From: Heliocidaris erythrogramma
Lineage: Eukaryota > Echinodermata > Echinoidea > Camarodonta > Echinometridae
Direction: 5' to 3'
NCBI GenBank assembly: GCA_025617745.1
Contig: CM046866.1
Coordinates: 18,111,725-18,175,724, forward strand
Length of the DNA stretch: 64,000 nt
Shown here: positions 1 to 12,218 of the stretch, one piece after another
Position numbering within the stretch: the first letter of the stretch is position 1
Layout of the letters: every line of letters starts with the position of its first letter
The notes under the pieces: generated by a model
What the model saw: the letters and a program-made list of their open reading frames with translations, nothing else
Database searches by the model: none
What the model was told of the DNA's origin: nothing
Translations under genes and position numbers: made by a program

Positions 1-1575
1 CTCAGTAAATATGAAACCTTGAGGTCACTTTTTTAGTACTGTTGAAGACATTATTAATCATAACAGTCATGTAAAAATGATGTAGTATTATCTCCAGGAC
101 TCCAGCACCAACAGTAGTTCAAGAAATCAAGGACCTACAAAATATACTTGTGCCTATAATCCTTTATCCTTATGAAACTGATGATGATGATGATGATATT
201 GATTATTGATGATATCACAAAATCCTGAAAGGTATTTCGGATTTTATTTTATTATAATTTCTATGGTATCAAATTTTCAAAGGCACTGCTTTGAATTTGT
301 TTCAAGAAAAGCTATCATATTAGGTGTATTTGTTTATGTATCAGAATATTTATGTCTGGGGACAGTCCTTGTTGGCATCCGAAAGACTTGACTAGGGATG
401 AACTTGACCTTGAACCTGGGTAGTGGGATTACCCCTTTCATTACAGGAATTATTAAAAGGCTAAATTGATCACATACTGTTCTTCAAATTGGCAACAAAA
501 CTATTTTTCTGTTAGTGCTACGTGGTTCTAATAAAATGTAATGTCTTTGAAAACAACATACATGGTAAAAAACTTCATCGAAAAGTTGAAAGAGTTGCCG
601 ATTTTGAGAAAAAACAATGATTTTGAATCTCTCAATGTGTTGCCAATTTAAGGATTTTAAAGCTTATTCTCCTTTTTAAAATTCCTGGCTTCAAACGCAA
701 TACGGTCATGCAACAAAAATGGACACTGTGTGTGCAGAAAGTTTTGCTCTTTCTACTCCTGCACCTGGTATATTTCTTAGGGATCTGAATCAAAAGTTAT
801 TGAACCAAACCACAAAATGTGGTCAATTGTCTTGAAAGGGTTAAGTAAGTTCTACAATGTAGACTTACATACTCCATATACACTGTAGGTCTGTCAGGCA
901 GTAAGACACATGGTCTGGTGACAGTTGCACCGTGGATCACAGTGCCATAAACTAACCTATATGTAACTATTACTATTAACTTCAACCCTGGTCCAAACGC
1001 TAAACCTAACCCTAACCTGTGAGCTAAACATACCTAAAACCCAATGGCAACTCTATCGCTATTCCTTTATCTTTGAAGAAATAAGGCCTGGAGCATTTGT
1101 CACAGGAGATATGTCAAAGCACTGTATGTCATGACACCACAAGTAGCTACAAAGAAGGATCCCAAATATTTTTTAAAAAGTGTATGTCTATATGACTGGC
1201 ATGAAAATTGTGTGAAGTCCTAATTCTCTTTATTAATATTTCTTTATATTCCATGTACCACTGAGGTAATATTTAGCACAGTGCTAAAAAGACCTGGTTG
1301 GCCAATTAAGCTAGGACAACACAGTTTTATTTTCAAGTACCCTCTTGGCATTCATGTCTTTTTGTGATTACTAATCAAAGGACATCAATGGATTCTCAGA
1401 TTTTGTTGATCCCATTTCCTCACTTGATCAACAGTTGTACCCTACATGTTGAGCTAAAGTGATAGGTGCTAAACCTTTTAAAATCCCTTGTCCTTCAGAG
1501 TGATAAATAATGGTGAAGATTTTGTTAACTTTAGTTCCCCTGTTAATCCTTGCTCCCTCTTAAGTCTACCTGAAT
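1..1575. other. Non-coding flank
   Basis: No coding exon recognised. It contains a short (GAT)n tract near 180-198 and a degenerate copy of a dispersed repeat with CCTAACCCTAACC at about 960-1125. All open frames are short and repeat-like or random. Confidence 0.6.
960..1125 (+). repeat. Dispersed repeat with telomere-like CCTAACCC tract, copy 1
   Basis: It contains AAACCTAACCCTAACC, then AAAACCCAATGGCAACTCTA and a GGAGCATTTGTCACAGGAG block. Related blocks recur at 37970-38130 (reverse orientation) and in 41781-42210, so this is one interspersed family and not telomeric DNA. Confidence 0.5.
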
Positions 1576-2792
1576 CAGTGGCGGATCTAGGGGGGGGGGG
1601 GGGGGTTTAGGGGGTTTAAACAGGCCTTCACGTTTAGAATTTGGGTGGAGCTCCATAAATCACACTCCTTATTTTCTCGAGGAGCTCAAGCTCCTTACAA
1701 TCACTCTCCCGAGATTTTTGAGGAGCTCAATTAAATAAAAAGGTGCTAAAATGCCAAGTTTCCATGAATTTGAAATTCCGTATTTCGATTTCACGATTTG
1801 GCAGAGCTGTCAACCTTGTGCAACCAAAAAAGGAATCATCATCATGATGGCAAAAATAAAAAGGAATTTACAGCAAAAAAAACGAATACCTGGCTTCAAT
1901 AAAAGTTCAAACAAAACTAACCTCGCGCGACATACTTCCATTGCAAAAATGCTCATTTCTTATGCTGAAATGTCTCGTCACATTTTTCCCTTTGATGTGT
2001 GCTCACTCACGCATTATATACTAAATTGGATCATATTGATTTTTACACACACAAGCTAGACAGATAGCTCAGAAACATTCCTGACAAATTGCATTGCTGG
2101 AAACCAACTTGTTAAAAAGTTAAAATTATAATTAGCCTAGGCCTATAAATATAACTTACACATGCAAATTCAACGCCTTTTGTGCTTGGCTTTATGAAAG
2201 GAAATCGTTGTTTGTAATGCTCTTTAAACTTCTGTGACCGTTTTCCACTCATTTTGATCAAATCCTCTCTAGTTTCGCGAAATAATTCCGTTAAATCCAC
2301 GATCTTGACAAAGCCGGTGCGCAGTTCAGCAAGCGTTAATACATTGCCCCACATATAGAGATCGGTGCTGTGCTTACATGCGTTTTGCATGGCCTGTACG
2401 CTACGTGGGCACCGCTGCATGCGAATAAAACATGTTTTCGCAGTCACACGACCCAGTCACACGACGGAAGAGCGATCGAAACTTGCGTTATTTGAATGAT
2501 ATACCGTACATGTACCATCGATCAGTTTGGGGTCGGTTTCGTCGGTGGGACTGTAACATTACATGTATCGATAGCTCAAACCCGGAAGTCATAGACAACA
2601 CTGTATTTTCGTATACATGTACACAAAAATGATTTTTCAAGTCGAGTTGCTCCGAGTTGTATTTGCAACAAATAAGGAGCGCTGTCGTTAGTGCTCCTGA
2701 CTATGGCTTGAGGAGCGCGGTAGGAGCGCCAGCGCGATCGCGCTCCTCAAAAATGAAGGCCTGCTAAGTTTAAACCCCCCTTGGGCTGCCAA
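1576..2792. mobile_element. hAT-like DNA transposon relic
   Basis: Both ends share an inverted pattern. The left end reads GTGGCGGATCTAG, poly-G, GTTTAAAC, AGGCCTTCA. The right end on the opposite strand reads GGCAGCCCAAGGGGGG, TTTAAAC, TTAGC, AGGCCTTCA. The palindromic GTTTAAAC could instead be an 8-bp target duplication of a smaller element (about 1619-2770). The interior holds a minus-strand zinc-finger exon (2160-2447) but no transposase catalytic core, so the copy is non-autonomous or internally deleted. GAGCTC/GCTCCT-rich subterminal repeats occur near both ends (1650-1735, 2648-2755). hAT assignment is from the exon's resemblance to hAT N-terminal zinc fingers. Confidence 0.55.
2160..2447 (-). 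CDS. hAT-like transposase N-terminal zinc-finger exon (fragment)
   Basis: Minus-strand exon of exactly 96 codons from ATG 2447 to a consensus donor (TGT|gtaagt; intron begins at 2159). The C-terminal part, from an internal ATG at 2252, reads MSGKRSQKFKEHYKQRFPFI, then KPSTKGVEFAC. This is the typical start of the zinc-finger domain in hAT-family and domesticated hAT proteins (K.QKFK..W...FPF..PS.KG..FAC..C). The first zinc-binding Cys is the last exon residue; its partners would be in a downstream exon that I could not find. The true start may be 2252, with the upstream 65 codons as leader. Confidence 0.5.
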
Positions 2793-3635
2793 GTAAAAAT
2801 GTAATGTGCATAGAAAAACGGCATCATAATATGTCCAGACCCACACAGTTTTTATGGTCTCCATTGCGTTAGTAGATGCCAGGAAAACATCACGTACGGG
2901 GGTTCAAAAAAGCAAAAAAAAATTTGTGTACGTGCCTATATTACATAATCTAAGTTGTACTTTTTTTGTCAGTTTGAATTCACTTTGATGTACATTCCCA
3001 GAGTATAAATGAAAATGATTTAACTACATTTTCAAATTTCATTGATTTTACACTTTATTAAATCATATTTTAGATACGATCATTATGAATTAAAAAAAGA
3101 GGTTTTACAAGTGACATTATGATTGGTAGTAGCACTACGTGTATGCTTAAATTTTTTTTTTTAATCATATGAAATACATCTTTTCATGTATATAGTTCTT
3201 AATGTGTTAAAGACACATGTATATGTTTAATGTCACTTTGTGTCAATCAAAGACTTAGTGGGTGGTTTACATGTATGTCAGATTTATATATACAAGGTTT
3301 GTGGGCTTGATGGAGATAGATGTTTCTGGAATGTTATAATCAATAGTAGTCAATACTCACTTTAGCTTCCTTTTATCAACAATCTGAAGCACTTTGTATA
3401 TGACACAAGAGGAATGTCAGATCATGGTCAATGGCCAATGGTGCAGTATACAGTACCTGGGATTTTGTGTTTCTGTACATACATCTGCATTTGCCACAAT
3501 GAGGTTCTAGCTTCAGATTTTAGACCAGTCAGCTCTGTTTGAAGGAAAAGTCATAGTTTGAAGTTCTCCATTTCTAAAGTCAAGCAATTCCCCCTTTCTC
3601 AAAGAATTACCTGGAGCTTCAGAGCATATTAATAG

Positions 3636-3968
3636 CCACGTTCATACAGGACTTGTGGTTTCGAAACTTGATGACGATGGGGGTTCACACAGGCCCGAAA
3701 CAAAAATGCTCCTTGTTTTGAGATTACAAAGCGAGCGATCATAGTTTAAAATGAACAGAGAGGTCATCGTTAACAAGAAGTTCCCTAAAGTTAAAGTTTG
3801 TTCTGTCCACACGGTCCATAACTTTGAGGGAGGACCCCCATCCTCCGCTGCTTGTGGATTCGGTGTTAACTACAAGTAAACTTAAAGTTTCAAAACTACG
3901 AGTCCGTTCATACGGTCTGAAACTACTAGATAACTTAAAGTTTAGCTCCCATCTGTGTGAACATGACT
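3636..3968. mobile_element. MITE family A (GTTCATAC ends)
   Basis: Terminal inverted repeats: left AGCCACGTTCATACAG, right end on the opposite strand AGTCATGTTCACACAG. Subterminal motifs CTTGTGGTTTCGAAAC and AACTTAAAGTTTAGCTCCCA repeat inside. The same ends and inner motifs flank 56666-57119, so this is one family with two copies in the window. No coding capacity. Confidence 0.65.
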
Positions 3969-4021
3969 ATTGTCAGAGCAGGGAAATGTAACTAAGATAC
4001 ATATGCCTGGTCAGAGTGTGT

Positions 4022-4195
4022 ATTTACCAGCGAATTAGCCCACTCATTGGGTAACAAGTTTACTTGGGATGATGCTTCAAGCTAAAATTCCAAACGCACC
4101 AATGAAATAGCCTAGTACTTATTTGTGCCTTCACTGTAAATTACATGTAGCTGGAGCTACATGTAGTTGTGATCAGGCTAATTTGCCTGTATTAG
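4022..4195 (+). repeat. Dispersed repeat B, copy 1
   Basis: Shares ordered blocks with 29758-29985: AAATTAGCNCA, GCTTGGGATAATGC, CAAGCTAA, GAAATAG, CTTCACT and GATCAGGCTAATTT. The blocks occur in the same orientation and spacing, diverged. ACATGTAGCTGGAGCTACATGT inside forms a small hairpin. Type of element unknown. Confidence 0.5.
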
Positions 4196-5198
4196 TATTT
4201 GAGGTCTATTGATAGCACAGCAGTTTCTTGATCAGCAATTATATTATTAGGCCTTAAAACACCAGGGATGGAATGATTTGGAAAGGGGGGGGGGGGGGGG
4301 TTGGGATCATGGGAGGCCTTGAATTTGCTGCCAATCATTTGGTTGGGTATAAAAACCTGTTAAAAGTTGGGAAGGGAGCAAACCTTTAAAGAGGAGAAAT
4401 GGGAGGCCATTGGCCCCCTTTCCCCCTCCTATCACCAACCACTGTATGATATATGTCAAGAAATAAATCACCGGGATTTGCTCAGAATAAACCTGTTTAT
4501 GAGCCAATAAATTTTTTAAGGTCTGTATGTATACATCTTGTCTATTAAAGATAAGAGCAAAGTGTTCTGAATCCCCATTATGTGATTTTGCTTGTCCAAA
4601 CAACCCTATGAAAGATGAAGATCCCGATTAATTACATTGTACCTGAATTGATTCTTGACTTCTTTTCTTTCAAAATTAAATTCACCTGCAAGTTTTGAAA
4701 AAAAAATTAATTTCAAGTTTCGCCGTCCTGGTTTACATGTAGAGCTTGCCAAATATTGCACAATTTCAGAACATAATTTTTGAAGGACGGAAACGTAGAC
4801 AAGTGTCCTCCTAGCACATGCACCCCACCTAGATTGACTTCTACCTTGATGTCATATTGAAGCTTCGATTAACCAGGAAGCCCTTGTTAACTTGACATCC
4901 AGGTCCCATCCTTGTCCCATCCTTGTCATCGCCATGGCAACTGTCGACATGTTCTTCAACTTTTCAAGATGATACCTTGGTGTTATGCCTGCCTCCTGTA
5001 GGAATGATATGGTACTGATCTATATCTAGCTGACATTACTCATTTTTTGTCAAGAAAGGGGATCTATCTTGTTTTATTAAACCACAATGCAGTGGCTTCA
5101 CGTAATAAGCTATCTAGTCACATATATTGATATTAGTTTATTTTTGGAAATTTTGTACGAGAGAAACAAGTGTTTTTTTCTTGTACAGTAGTTTAACC

Positions 5199-5829
5199 AC
5201 CCCCCTTCCCCTTCCCCCTTCCACCCTTCCCCCTTCCACCCTTCCACCCTTCCACCCTTCCCCCTTCCACCCTTCCCCCTTCCACCCTTCCACCCTTCCC
5301 CCTTCCACCCTTCCCCCTTCCACCCTTCCCCCTTCCACCCTTCCCCCTTCCACCCTTCCCCTTTCCACCCTTCCCCCTTCCACCCTTCCCCCTTCCACCC
5401 TTCCCCCTTCCCCTTCCCCCTTCCCCCTTCCACCCTTCCCCCTTCCACCCTTCCCCTTTCCACCCTTCCCCCTTCCACTTTCCACCCTTCCCCCTTCCAC
5501 CCTTCCCCCTCCACCCTTCCCCCTTCACACTTCCCCCTTCCACCCTTCCACCCTTCCCCCTTCCACCCTTCCCCCTTCCACCCTTCCCCCTTCCACCCTT
5601 CCCCCTTCCACCCTTCCCCCTTCCACCCTTCCCCCTTCCACCCTTCCCCCTTCCACCCTTCCACCCTTCCCCCTTCCACCCTTCCCCTTCCCCTTCCCCC
5701 TTCCCCCTTCCCCTTTCCCCCTTCCCCCTTCCACCCTTCCCCCTTCCACCCTTCCCCCTTCCACCCTTCCCCCTTCCACCCTTCCCCCTTCCACCCTTCC
5801 ACCCTTCCACCCTTCCCCCTTCCACCCTA
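5199..5829 (+). repeat. C-rich polypyrimidine minisatellite
   Basis: About 630 bp made of the modules TTCCACCC (8 bp) and TTCCCCC (7 bp), mostly alternating to give a 15-bp period. The plus strand is almost purely pyrimidine. All long open frames here, on both strands, are artefacts of the repeat. The G-rich minus strand has many closely spaced G-runs. Confidence 0.97.
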
Positions 5830-8800
5830 CCTTCTAAAGCCTCACTCTCAAATGATGTAGTAAACCACCTTAAAACATGACGCAACGAAATAAAAACTAT
5901 TTTTAATACATTTATGAGAATGGCAAGTGGGGTGCAATAAACAGTAGGCTCACTTCTTTTTTTTTTTTTTTAAAGATAAAATTGTATGTGAAACGTGCTA
6001 CACTTATGCCATTTTATTTCGCTGCAGCATTAACAAAATTTTTAAAAGGTGGTTTACCATCTCGTGTCTGAATGGGGCAGTTGGATAAGTTAATGCTCAT
6101 CATGTAATTGGTGGGATACAATTTTGACTTTAAGGGCTATGTTTAAGCCAATCAAGTATTTTGGAATTACATGGTTCCCTCCCCCCCCCCCCCCCAAAAA
6201 AAAAAGATCCACCTGTACACAAAAACATAGTATAATTTTGTAATTTTTAAACAAATTTGTTCATTGACTTACTTTTTATTATTAAATTGAATTAATTAAC
6301 ATGTCAGTTTTCAATCAGTCTTCCCAGTAGAATGATGAAGTTATATGGACAATCATCCCAAAGCCCCTCGTGTCAAGTATAATAAACTGTGTCAGAAGTT
6401 CAGAACTATATGCACCTGTTTGTGATCTGATATCTTACACCAGCAGCAACAAATTTTAGTCTTTAAATAACCTTTTAAAATTGAAATCACAATAGTCTTT
6501 TAGTTTATGATTCAGTATAATAAGTTAGTGTGCCAAGTTTTATTGTTATCTATAGAGTATCTATAAATGGGTGAGAAATCTGCACTCAAAAAGATATTGG
6601 TCATTTCCAGCCATTGTCATTTAATAGATATTTGTCAGCCAAGGATCTTGACTAAAATAACCAATTAAATTCCTATTTTTGGCCAAGATTTTAGACTGTA
6701 GATTTTGCCCTACTTTAAACAAAACTTTCAATTTTTAACAAAACCAATAGCAGAGAACTCCGTCTGTGAGCAAGACTTGTTTCAGGCCATGTAGGCTGTT
6801 TCTGATCCCACATGTACAAACATAAACTGTTACACTATTTTCTCCGGAGTTGTCCAAATCAGCAGGGCTGGTCCTGTATCAGACACACAGATCTGGGATT
6901 GGATTAGCTAGAGCCAGGGTTTTGGATGCGCCCAAGCCAAAATTAGTCCGATTAAGTTGTCAGGAGCTTGTCGTCGTCAGTAGGTGCATTCGTGAGAGAA
7001 TTTCACAAGATCCTGAGCTGAAAGGTCGAAGGACGATATGTCTTGAGTGGCCAATGTTTGGCACAGTTCTTTGAAGTGTTGTCATGGTGTATAAGTCTCA
7101 GGGTCAACTTTGTCAAGTAGAGGTTTTTTTTTCCTCTACTGGAATAAAGTAATAGTATTATACATAAAATACATCTAAGGACTCTTGAACTTGGCTTTGT
7201 TTTGTGTGGACATGTCTTCTAGTCCTTTTAAGACCATTTTCTTGAGTATTACCTTGTTTTGTATAAAAGTTTTTAATACAACCATTGTCAATTGTGTTCA
7301 AAAAATGGGTTTGGATACGGAACTATTAATACCATATACACTTGATGATGGCTGATTGAACTACTCAATACAGAGGTCAGCATTTGTTTTTTTCAAACCA
7401 AATCTAATTAGAGTTGGAATTAGAACAAAAACAGAGATTTTAATAGTATATTATGAATAATAACTTATGGAATAACGCTAAAGTGAACCAAATTTTATCC
7501 TGAAGCATTGTATTTACATTTTTCTAAACTGACAGAAAACATGGTGCAAAACTTGCCATGATTATCTGCAAAGATTCTTGGTAAACGTGTGATTTTTAAA
7601 TTTTGGTTCCAAATACCTTAGAATTGATTTCAGACTGAAGTTAATTATCATGAATACTACCTTTAAAAGAAATTCAAACTAATCAGTCAATGTAAATGCA
7701 CGTAGTAAACTGATTTCCTCCTTAATGAAAAAGGAACTTCTGTATCCTAGTTCTTAATGCGTTTTCATATCCTTTAAGAGTTTCAGGTTTAATCTAATTA
7801 ACACAATATTGATAGAGCTGTGATTTATAGCGTGCAGCTGTTCAACTGCATTCAATCCAATCAGGTACAGTGCTAGGTCACTGAGTATGTAGAGATTTCC
7901 ATCCTAGTAAAATTCTTATTGGTTTTAAGATGCATGATCAAGAACGGGAGGAGATTTTTTCATCATATCTTTTCATTCATGTCTGATATTCATATTGGGA
8001 GCTCATATTCACATCAGTCATTACATCAATAACAGTTTCAGCCTTTTGACCAAGGAATTCCAGCATGACTAGATTTGTCAAATTTCTTGCAAGATTTTGT
8101 GATGCTATTTGATAAAGCTTTTTTTGACACCTATGTTGCATTAAAAGCTAGTTCGGATGCAACCATTGTGATGTAGACTCCAATGAAATGTATATATGAA
8201 TAAAAACCTGTAAGTGGTGAAAATCATCATTAAAAGAAAGGTTCTAAATGTGCAAAGAATGTTTACTTTTGTCTAAGGGTGTAATTTCAAGGATATAAAA
8301 AGCAAGGAGGTTGTATCTACATGTATTAATGGAATTGTTAAAATTTGGGATTCATTCTGTATTTTCAGAGGGTCATGTGCCCTCAGCATTGAACCCTGCT
8401 AAAAGATATCAAAACTAAAAGCACGCTGGTTAAAACAGTAGAAAAGTGTGGAGAGAAGAAATAAAATGCAGTCGAAGGAGAATAAAAAAAGATATTCTAA
8501 ATGAATATTTCATCATATATAACACAAATGTAACCTTGGATGAGGACAAGCTAAAACTGGAAAGAAAAAAAAAACACTGAGGAAATAAATCAGGAGAGGC
8601 GAGAAAGAGAAAGGAAAATGATTTGGAGGAAACAATTCTTGTTCTCATTGTCTTGTTTATTACCACTAGAGGGTGCTCTTCATAGAAGCTATCTATTTCT
8701 CCGGCTCGTGAAGGGGCATGATGGGGAAGGGGAAGAAGGCTCTTAATTTGAGAGTGAGATCAGTTACATTTATCGCCCGCACTGGAAGTTGGGAGCTTCC

Positions 8801-9005
8801 TCCCCAGCATGCCTGCTCATGATTTGATGAGTTATGCTGAGAAATGATACTTTTGATGAAAAATGGATATCGTATGTGTAAACAGAAACAGTTTGTGTGT
8901 AATCGTTATATGAAAGAAATCTAAATGATCTGTAAATAGATGAAAAATAAATTGAAAAGTCCCAAATAAATTCAGAACCAGCAGGATTACACCTGTACAT
9001 GTACT
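5830..9005. other. Non-coding region
   Basis: No exon recognised. 6181-6206 is a C-run followed by an A-run. 6850-7074 has an open frame of higher GC content but no ATG start and no recognised family. A CTCF-like motif occurs at 8663-8677. The rest is AT-rich. Confidence 0.5.
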
Positions 9006-9180
9006 TTCAAGTTCAAGTTCAAGTTCAAGTTCATTTATTTTCCACATTATAATAAAAAGCGAAACAGTAAACATCAGTCATGTATTACAATAATATAAAC
9101 ATTTAACGGATATTAAAATGTGGAAGGGATCAGCAGAGGCCATTGGCCTTTCGAGTTGCTTAACTACAGAATATACAGTG
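9006..9180 (-). mobile_element. LINE 3' end fragment with (TTGAAC)n tail
   Basis: The plus strand shows (GTTCAA)n at 9007-9033 followed by TCATTTATTTTCCACATT. Read on the minus strand this is a non-LTR retrotransposon 3' UTR ending GGAAAATAAATGAAC, then (TTGAAC)n. Such short tandem 3' tails are known from CR1/L2-like and RTE-like LINEs. Only the 3' end is present (5' truncation); the 5' limit is uncertain. A similar tail recurs at 49430-49455. Confidence 0.55.
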
Positions 9181-11882
9181 GCAAGAGAAAACCTAAATGC
9201 AAAACAAGACATAACACTTTATAGTGATTGTTTTTCAGATAGAGACTCTGGCCTGGTCCCTGGCACTGCCATAACTGGAAAGAAATCATTTCTCTCAGCT
9301 TATTCTACATGACTAATTGATATTCAACTGTCCAAAATATGCATTATCAAAAAAAATAATTAAAAAATGAATGATTCAAATGAGTATGAAACCTGCCTTT
9401 CAGAATCTTTATTTAAAAAAAATAAAAAGAATACTACTCTCATTCTAAATCAGGCTTTAACTTAACCACCTCAAGAAAATGAATTATACCAGCAAAACAG
9501 CCGGTAGTACTATCATCGTCTTCTTTGATGAGAGAAAACGAGCTTTCACCAAATAGCACACCAAGCTGTCAGGAGGAATGTTACTTCTCGTACAAATCTA
9601 ATTACCAGACAGGACTATTCAGTGCCATTGGGTCACTTTGCTTCTAGTCATGATGGCAATTACATCTTAAATGGAAGATTAAATTGCTAAATTAATCAGA
9701 GCTTAGGAAGATGGATTCCACACCGGTGCAACCCGCTGTGGTACAGTTCAAGTGTAAAGACAGCTGTAGCCGAGTTTTAGGTTGCCCTTCTTTTTTTCTG
9801 ATCTCTTGGCATTCATATCTTGCAATAAAGTATGTTGGTGTATGTTTCTTCTCTTACTCCCTTTTCATGAGAAGAATAGAACCAAATAGTCAAAAATGTT
9901 TTCAATTTATGATCCAACATGTGTGCCAAAAGTTATAGAAGACTATTTGAACGAATTCAGATCTACATTCAAACTTTTCATATATTAAAACTTAATCTAA
10001 AGGCATTTACATTAACTTGTAAACAATTTATTAACCAATTTATTCTGTCTTTGCACAAAGTCTTGTAATTACATATGAAAATACATTGTATGTAAATTAT
10101 ATCCAGAGTAGATAGAACCAAAATTTATTGAGCTTTTGTTATTCCTTTTCAAGCATTGACAAAAATATAGTTAATCAAGGCTTCTGGCATAATCAATGTG
10201 AAGAGCATACAGGACCGGGTACACGTGCAGGGAACCCATGGACTATATTTACATGTATCTCTACTCTAGATAATCCTACATGTTATCTACTACATTAGTA
10301 GGCCCATTCATCATCTTGCTTAGATCTGAAAGTAGCATATGTCACCATTACTGCCAGACCGAGAAACTACCAGAGCATCTCATCACAGGACCCCATCCAG
10401 ACTATTGTTAGTCAATCTGCGGTTTGGCGTTGTTGTAATGGTGTATATTTAGTTGACAGTGACCTGCGTGCTATTACGGGATCATTCTGGTCCAGGCCAC
10501 GCGCCTATGGGATATACCGTAGGCACACACACATCCTCTCAATGCTATAGACCCACTTTCACATCTGAAAGAAATAACAGGGCACTGATAGATATCTCAT
10601 TGCAGCCCAACATGTAATAACTGAATTTGCCTCGGTGCATAAAGACTTCATACAGAATTCATACAGACTTGTGGCCTAGGCCTACAATGTATATACATAT
10701 ACATGTAGATGAATATTGAATGTCGTTTAATAATAACAACACATCTGTACACTCTTCCTAATTCAAACATGCCTTTCCTAATGTCCCAAGTACAAAATTA
10801 ATTTCAACTTTTGTATAGATTTTTTCACAGAGATTGCTGCAAGGAAGTTCATATCTGATAATTATGCATAATTTGATTAGTACTAACTATGTAACATTAT
10901 TTTAGAAGAGTCATACCGATATTTATTTTTCTTTGTAAAACCAATGAAATAGAATTAAAATGGAATGACAGAATTATATCTATTTGAAATTGAAATCTTT
11001 AATATATTTTATCAAATTAGGTAAATATGATATAATTAGGTAAATATGATATACACGTAGCTGTTACTATTAGAATATCCACAACACAAAGCTAAATATA
11101 TAGACAACACCATGAAAATACAGCTTGTTTGTATTGTACTAAACGAAATGTATTCAATAAATCAGGAACATGAAATGATAGTCATTATGCTGAAGCTATT
11201 GGCCAACAAATTAACTTTGTTTCTGTTTTGTTAATATTAAGTTTCAAGTCTGAACAGGGCTGGAGACTGAACTTGATTCTTCAATTATTTTTTCCTACGT
11301 CCTCCATCCAGCTATCTCAGGAATTCACTGTCGGTATGCTTCCCTACCCCCCCCCCCCCCCCAATCACACACTCTCTACATGTGTTGCTAGTTGCTAGTC
11401 TTACAACTATAGACCCAGTTAACCATAGAAGATATCACTGGTCTGAAGTTTGTTATATGTACTTGAAGATGTGCACAAGAACAGATTATGCAGTGAAACA
11501 ATTGTGCTAAGAATCTATAGAGAAGCAGAATTTCAAGTTTGTTGCTTGCGATCAATAACAAATTTGCAAGGAAAAGTGTTGTAACAAATAACAAATATGC
11601 ACTATTTTGTCATGTACAAAATATAGAAAAGCATGAATGTGTTTATTCCAATGTATTTTATAATCAAATAAATGACCTCTGAAGAGGGGAAAAATTAATG
11701 TGTTATGCCGACATGAATATCCATGATATGACTAACCCTTCTAAATTCAGTATTGAATATTGCAAGAATCATGCCATGAAAAAAAGAACAGATCGAGAGT
11801 ATAGTAGACAAAACTGTTATTTTGAGGTCTGAATTGAGACTAGGTATGTATCTCTCTTGGTTGCCGGACCTAGTGCACATGC
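9181..11882. other. Non-coding region
   Basis: No gene, RNA or clear repeat recognised apart from a short poly-C run (11346-11361). The open frame at 9711-9938 starts with plausible codon use but matches no family known to me and degenerates after about 25 codons. Confidence 0.5.
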
Positions 11883-12005
11883 TCAGTACAGTGTCCATGT
11901 CCATGCACAACGTTCTGTCACAAATCCACTCATCTCCCCCTCCCCCTTCCACTGGCTAGCCGACCAGCAAGCAACCATCCTGAACCCTCGAAACCAAGAA
12001 CTTAC

Positions 12006-12065
12006 CAGACAACGCCAAGAGATACAGAAAAGCAACGCAATAATGCCGTCCCGACAGGATGCCAT
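12006..12065 (-). CDS. Possible divergent first exon with signal-peptide-like sequence
   Basis: On the minus strand an ATG at 12065 opens exactly 20 codons, MASCRDGIIALLFCISWRCL, ended by a consensus donor gtaagt (intron begins at 12005). The hydrophobic run IIALLFCIS after charged residues resembles a signal peptide. It lies about 150 bp upstream of, and divergent to, the putative FHOD promoter, as expected of a bidirectional promoter. No second exon was recognised between 1 and 12000, so it may be fortuitous. Confidence 0.2.
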
Positions 12066-12111
12066 AACTTAAACTACAGGGACCTCTCCACTTGCTCTCA
12101 GTCGAAACCTC

Positions 12112-12218
12112 ACCCCGCCCCCCTCAACAACGGTAACAATCGGCCTGTCACTTAATTTTTTCTGTCTGTTTGTTCGAATTGTATATAGCCCCCCTCTTCC
12201 TCCGAGATCCCCCTATTT
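12112..12218 (+). promoter_or_regulatory. Putative core promoter for the FHOD short isoform
   Basis: A GC box-like CCCCGCCCCC (about 12113-12122), a TATATA box (12182-12187) and an initiator-like CCTATTT with A at 12215 lie in the usual order. The TATA-to-A spacing is 33 bp. This stretch is more GC- and CpG-rich than its surroundings. An AP-1-like TGACTCA lies downstream at 12307-12313. The start site is inferred from motif spacing only. Confidence 0.35.

Larger units (their letters stand above)
2793..5198. other. Non-coding region with MITEs
   Basis: No gene seen. It holds a MITE at 3636-3968, a dispersed repeat at 4022-4195 and a poly-G run near 4287-4300. The remaining sequence is AT-rich and unstructured at this level. 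Confidence 0.5.

Noticed and set aside
1751-2059. 102-codon plus-strand open frame inside the hAT-like relic
   Set aside because: No recognised domain; composition is that of AT-rich intron, and the coding signal of the element is on the other strand.
5110-5885. Several open frames over 200 codons on both strands
   Set aside because: All are translations of the TTCCACCC/TTCCCCC minisatellite; composition is purely repeat-driven.
6850-7074. 74-codon plus-strand frame with GC-richer sequence
   Set aside because: Starts at a TTG, not ATG; no splice context or family recognised. Possibly an old retrogene scrap but not supportable.
9711-9938. Possible missing FHOD N-terminal (GBD) exon
   Set aside because: The first residues (MDSTPVQPAVVQFKCKDSCS) do not match GBD patterns and no donor follows in a suitable place.
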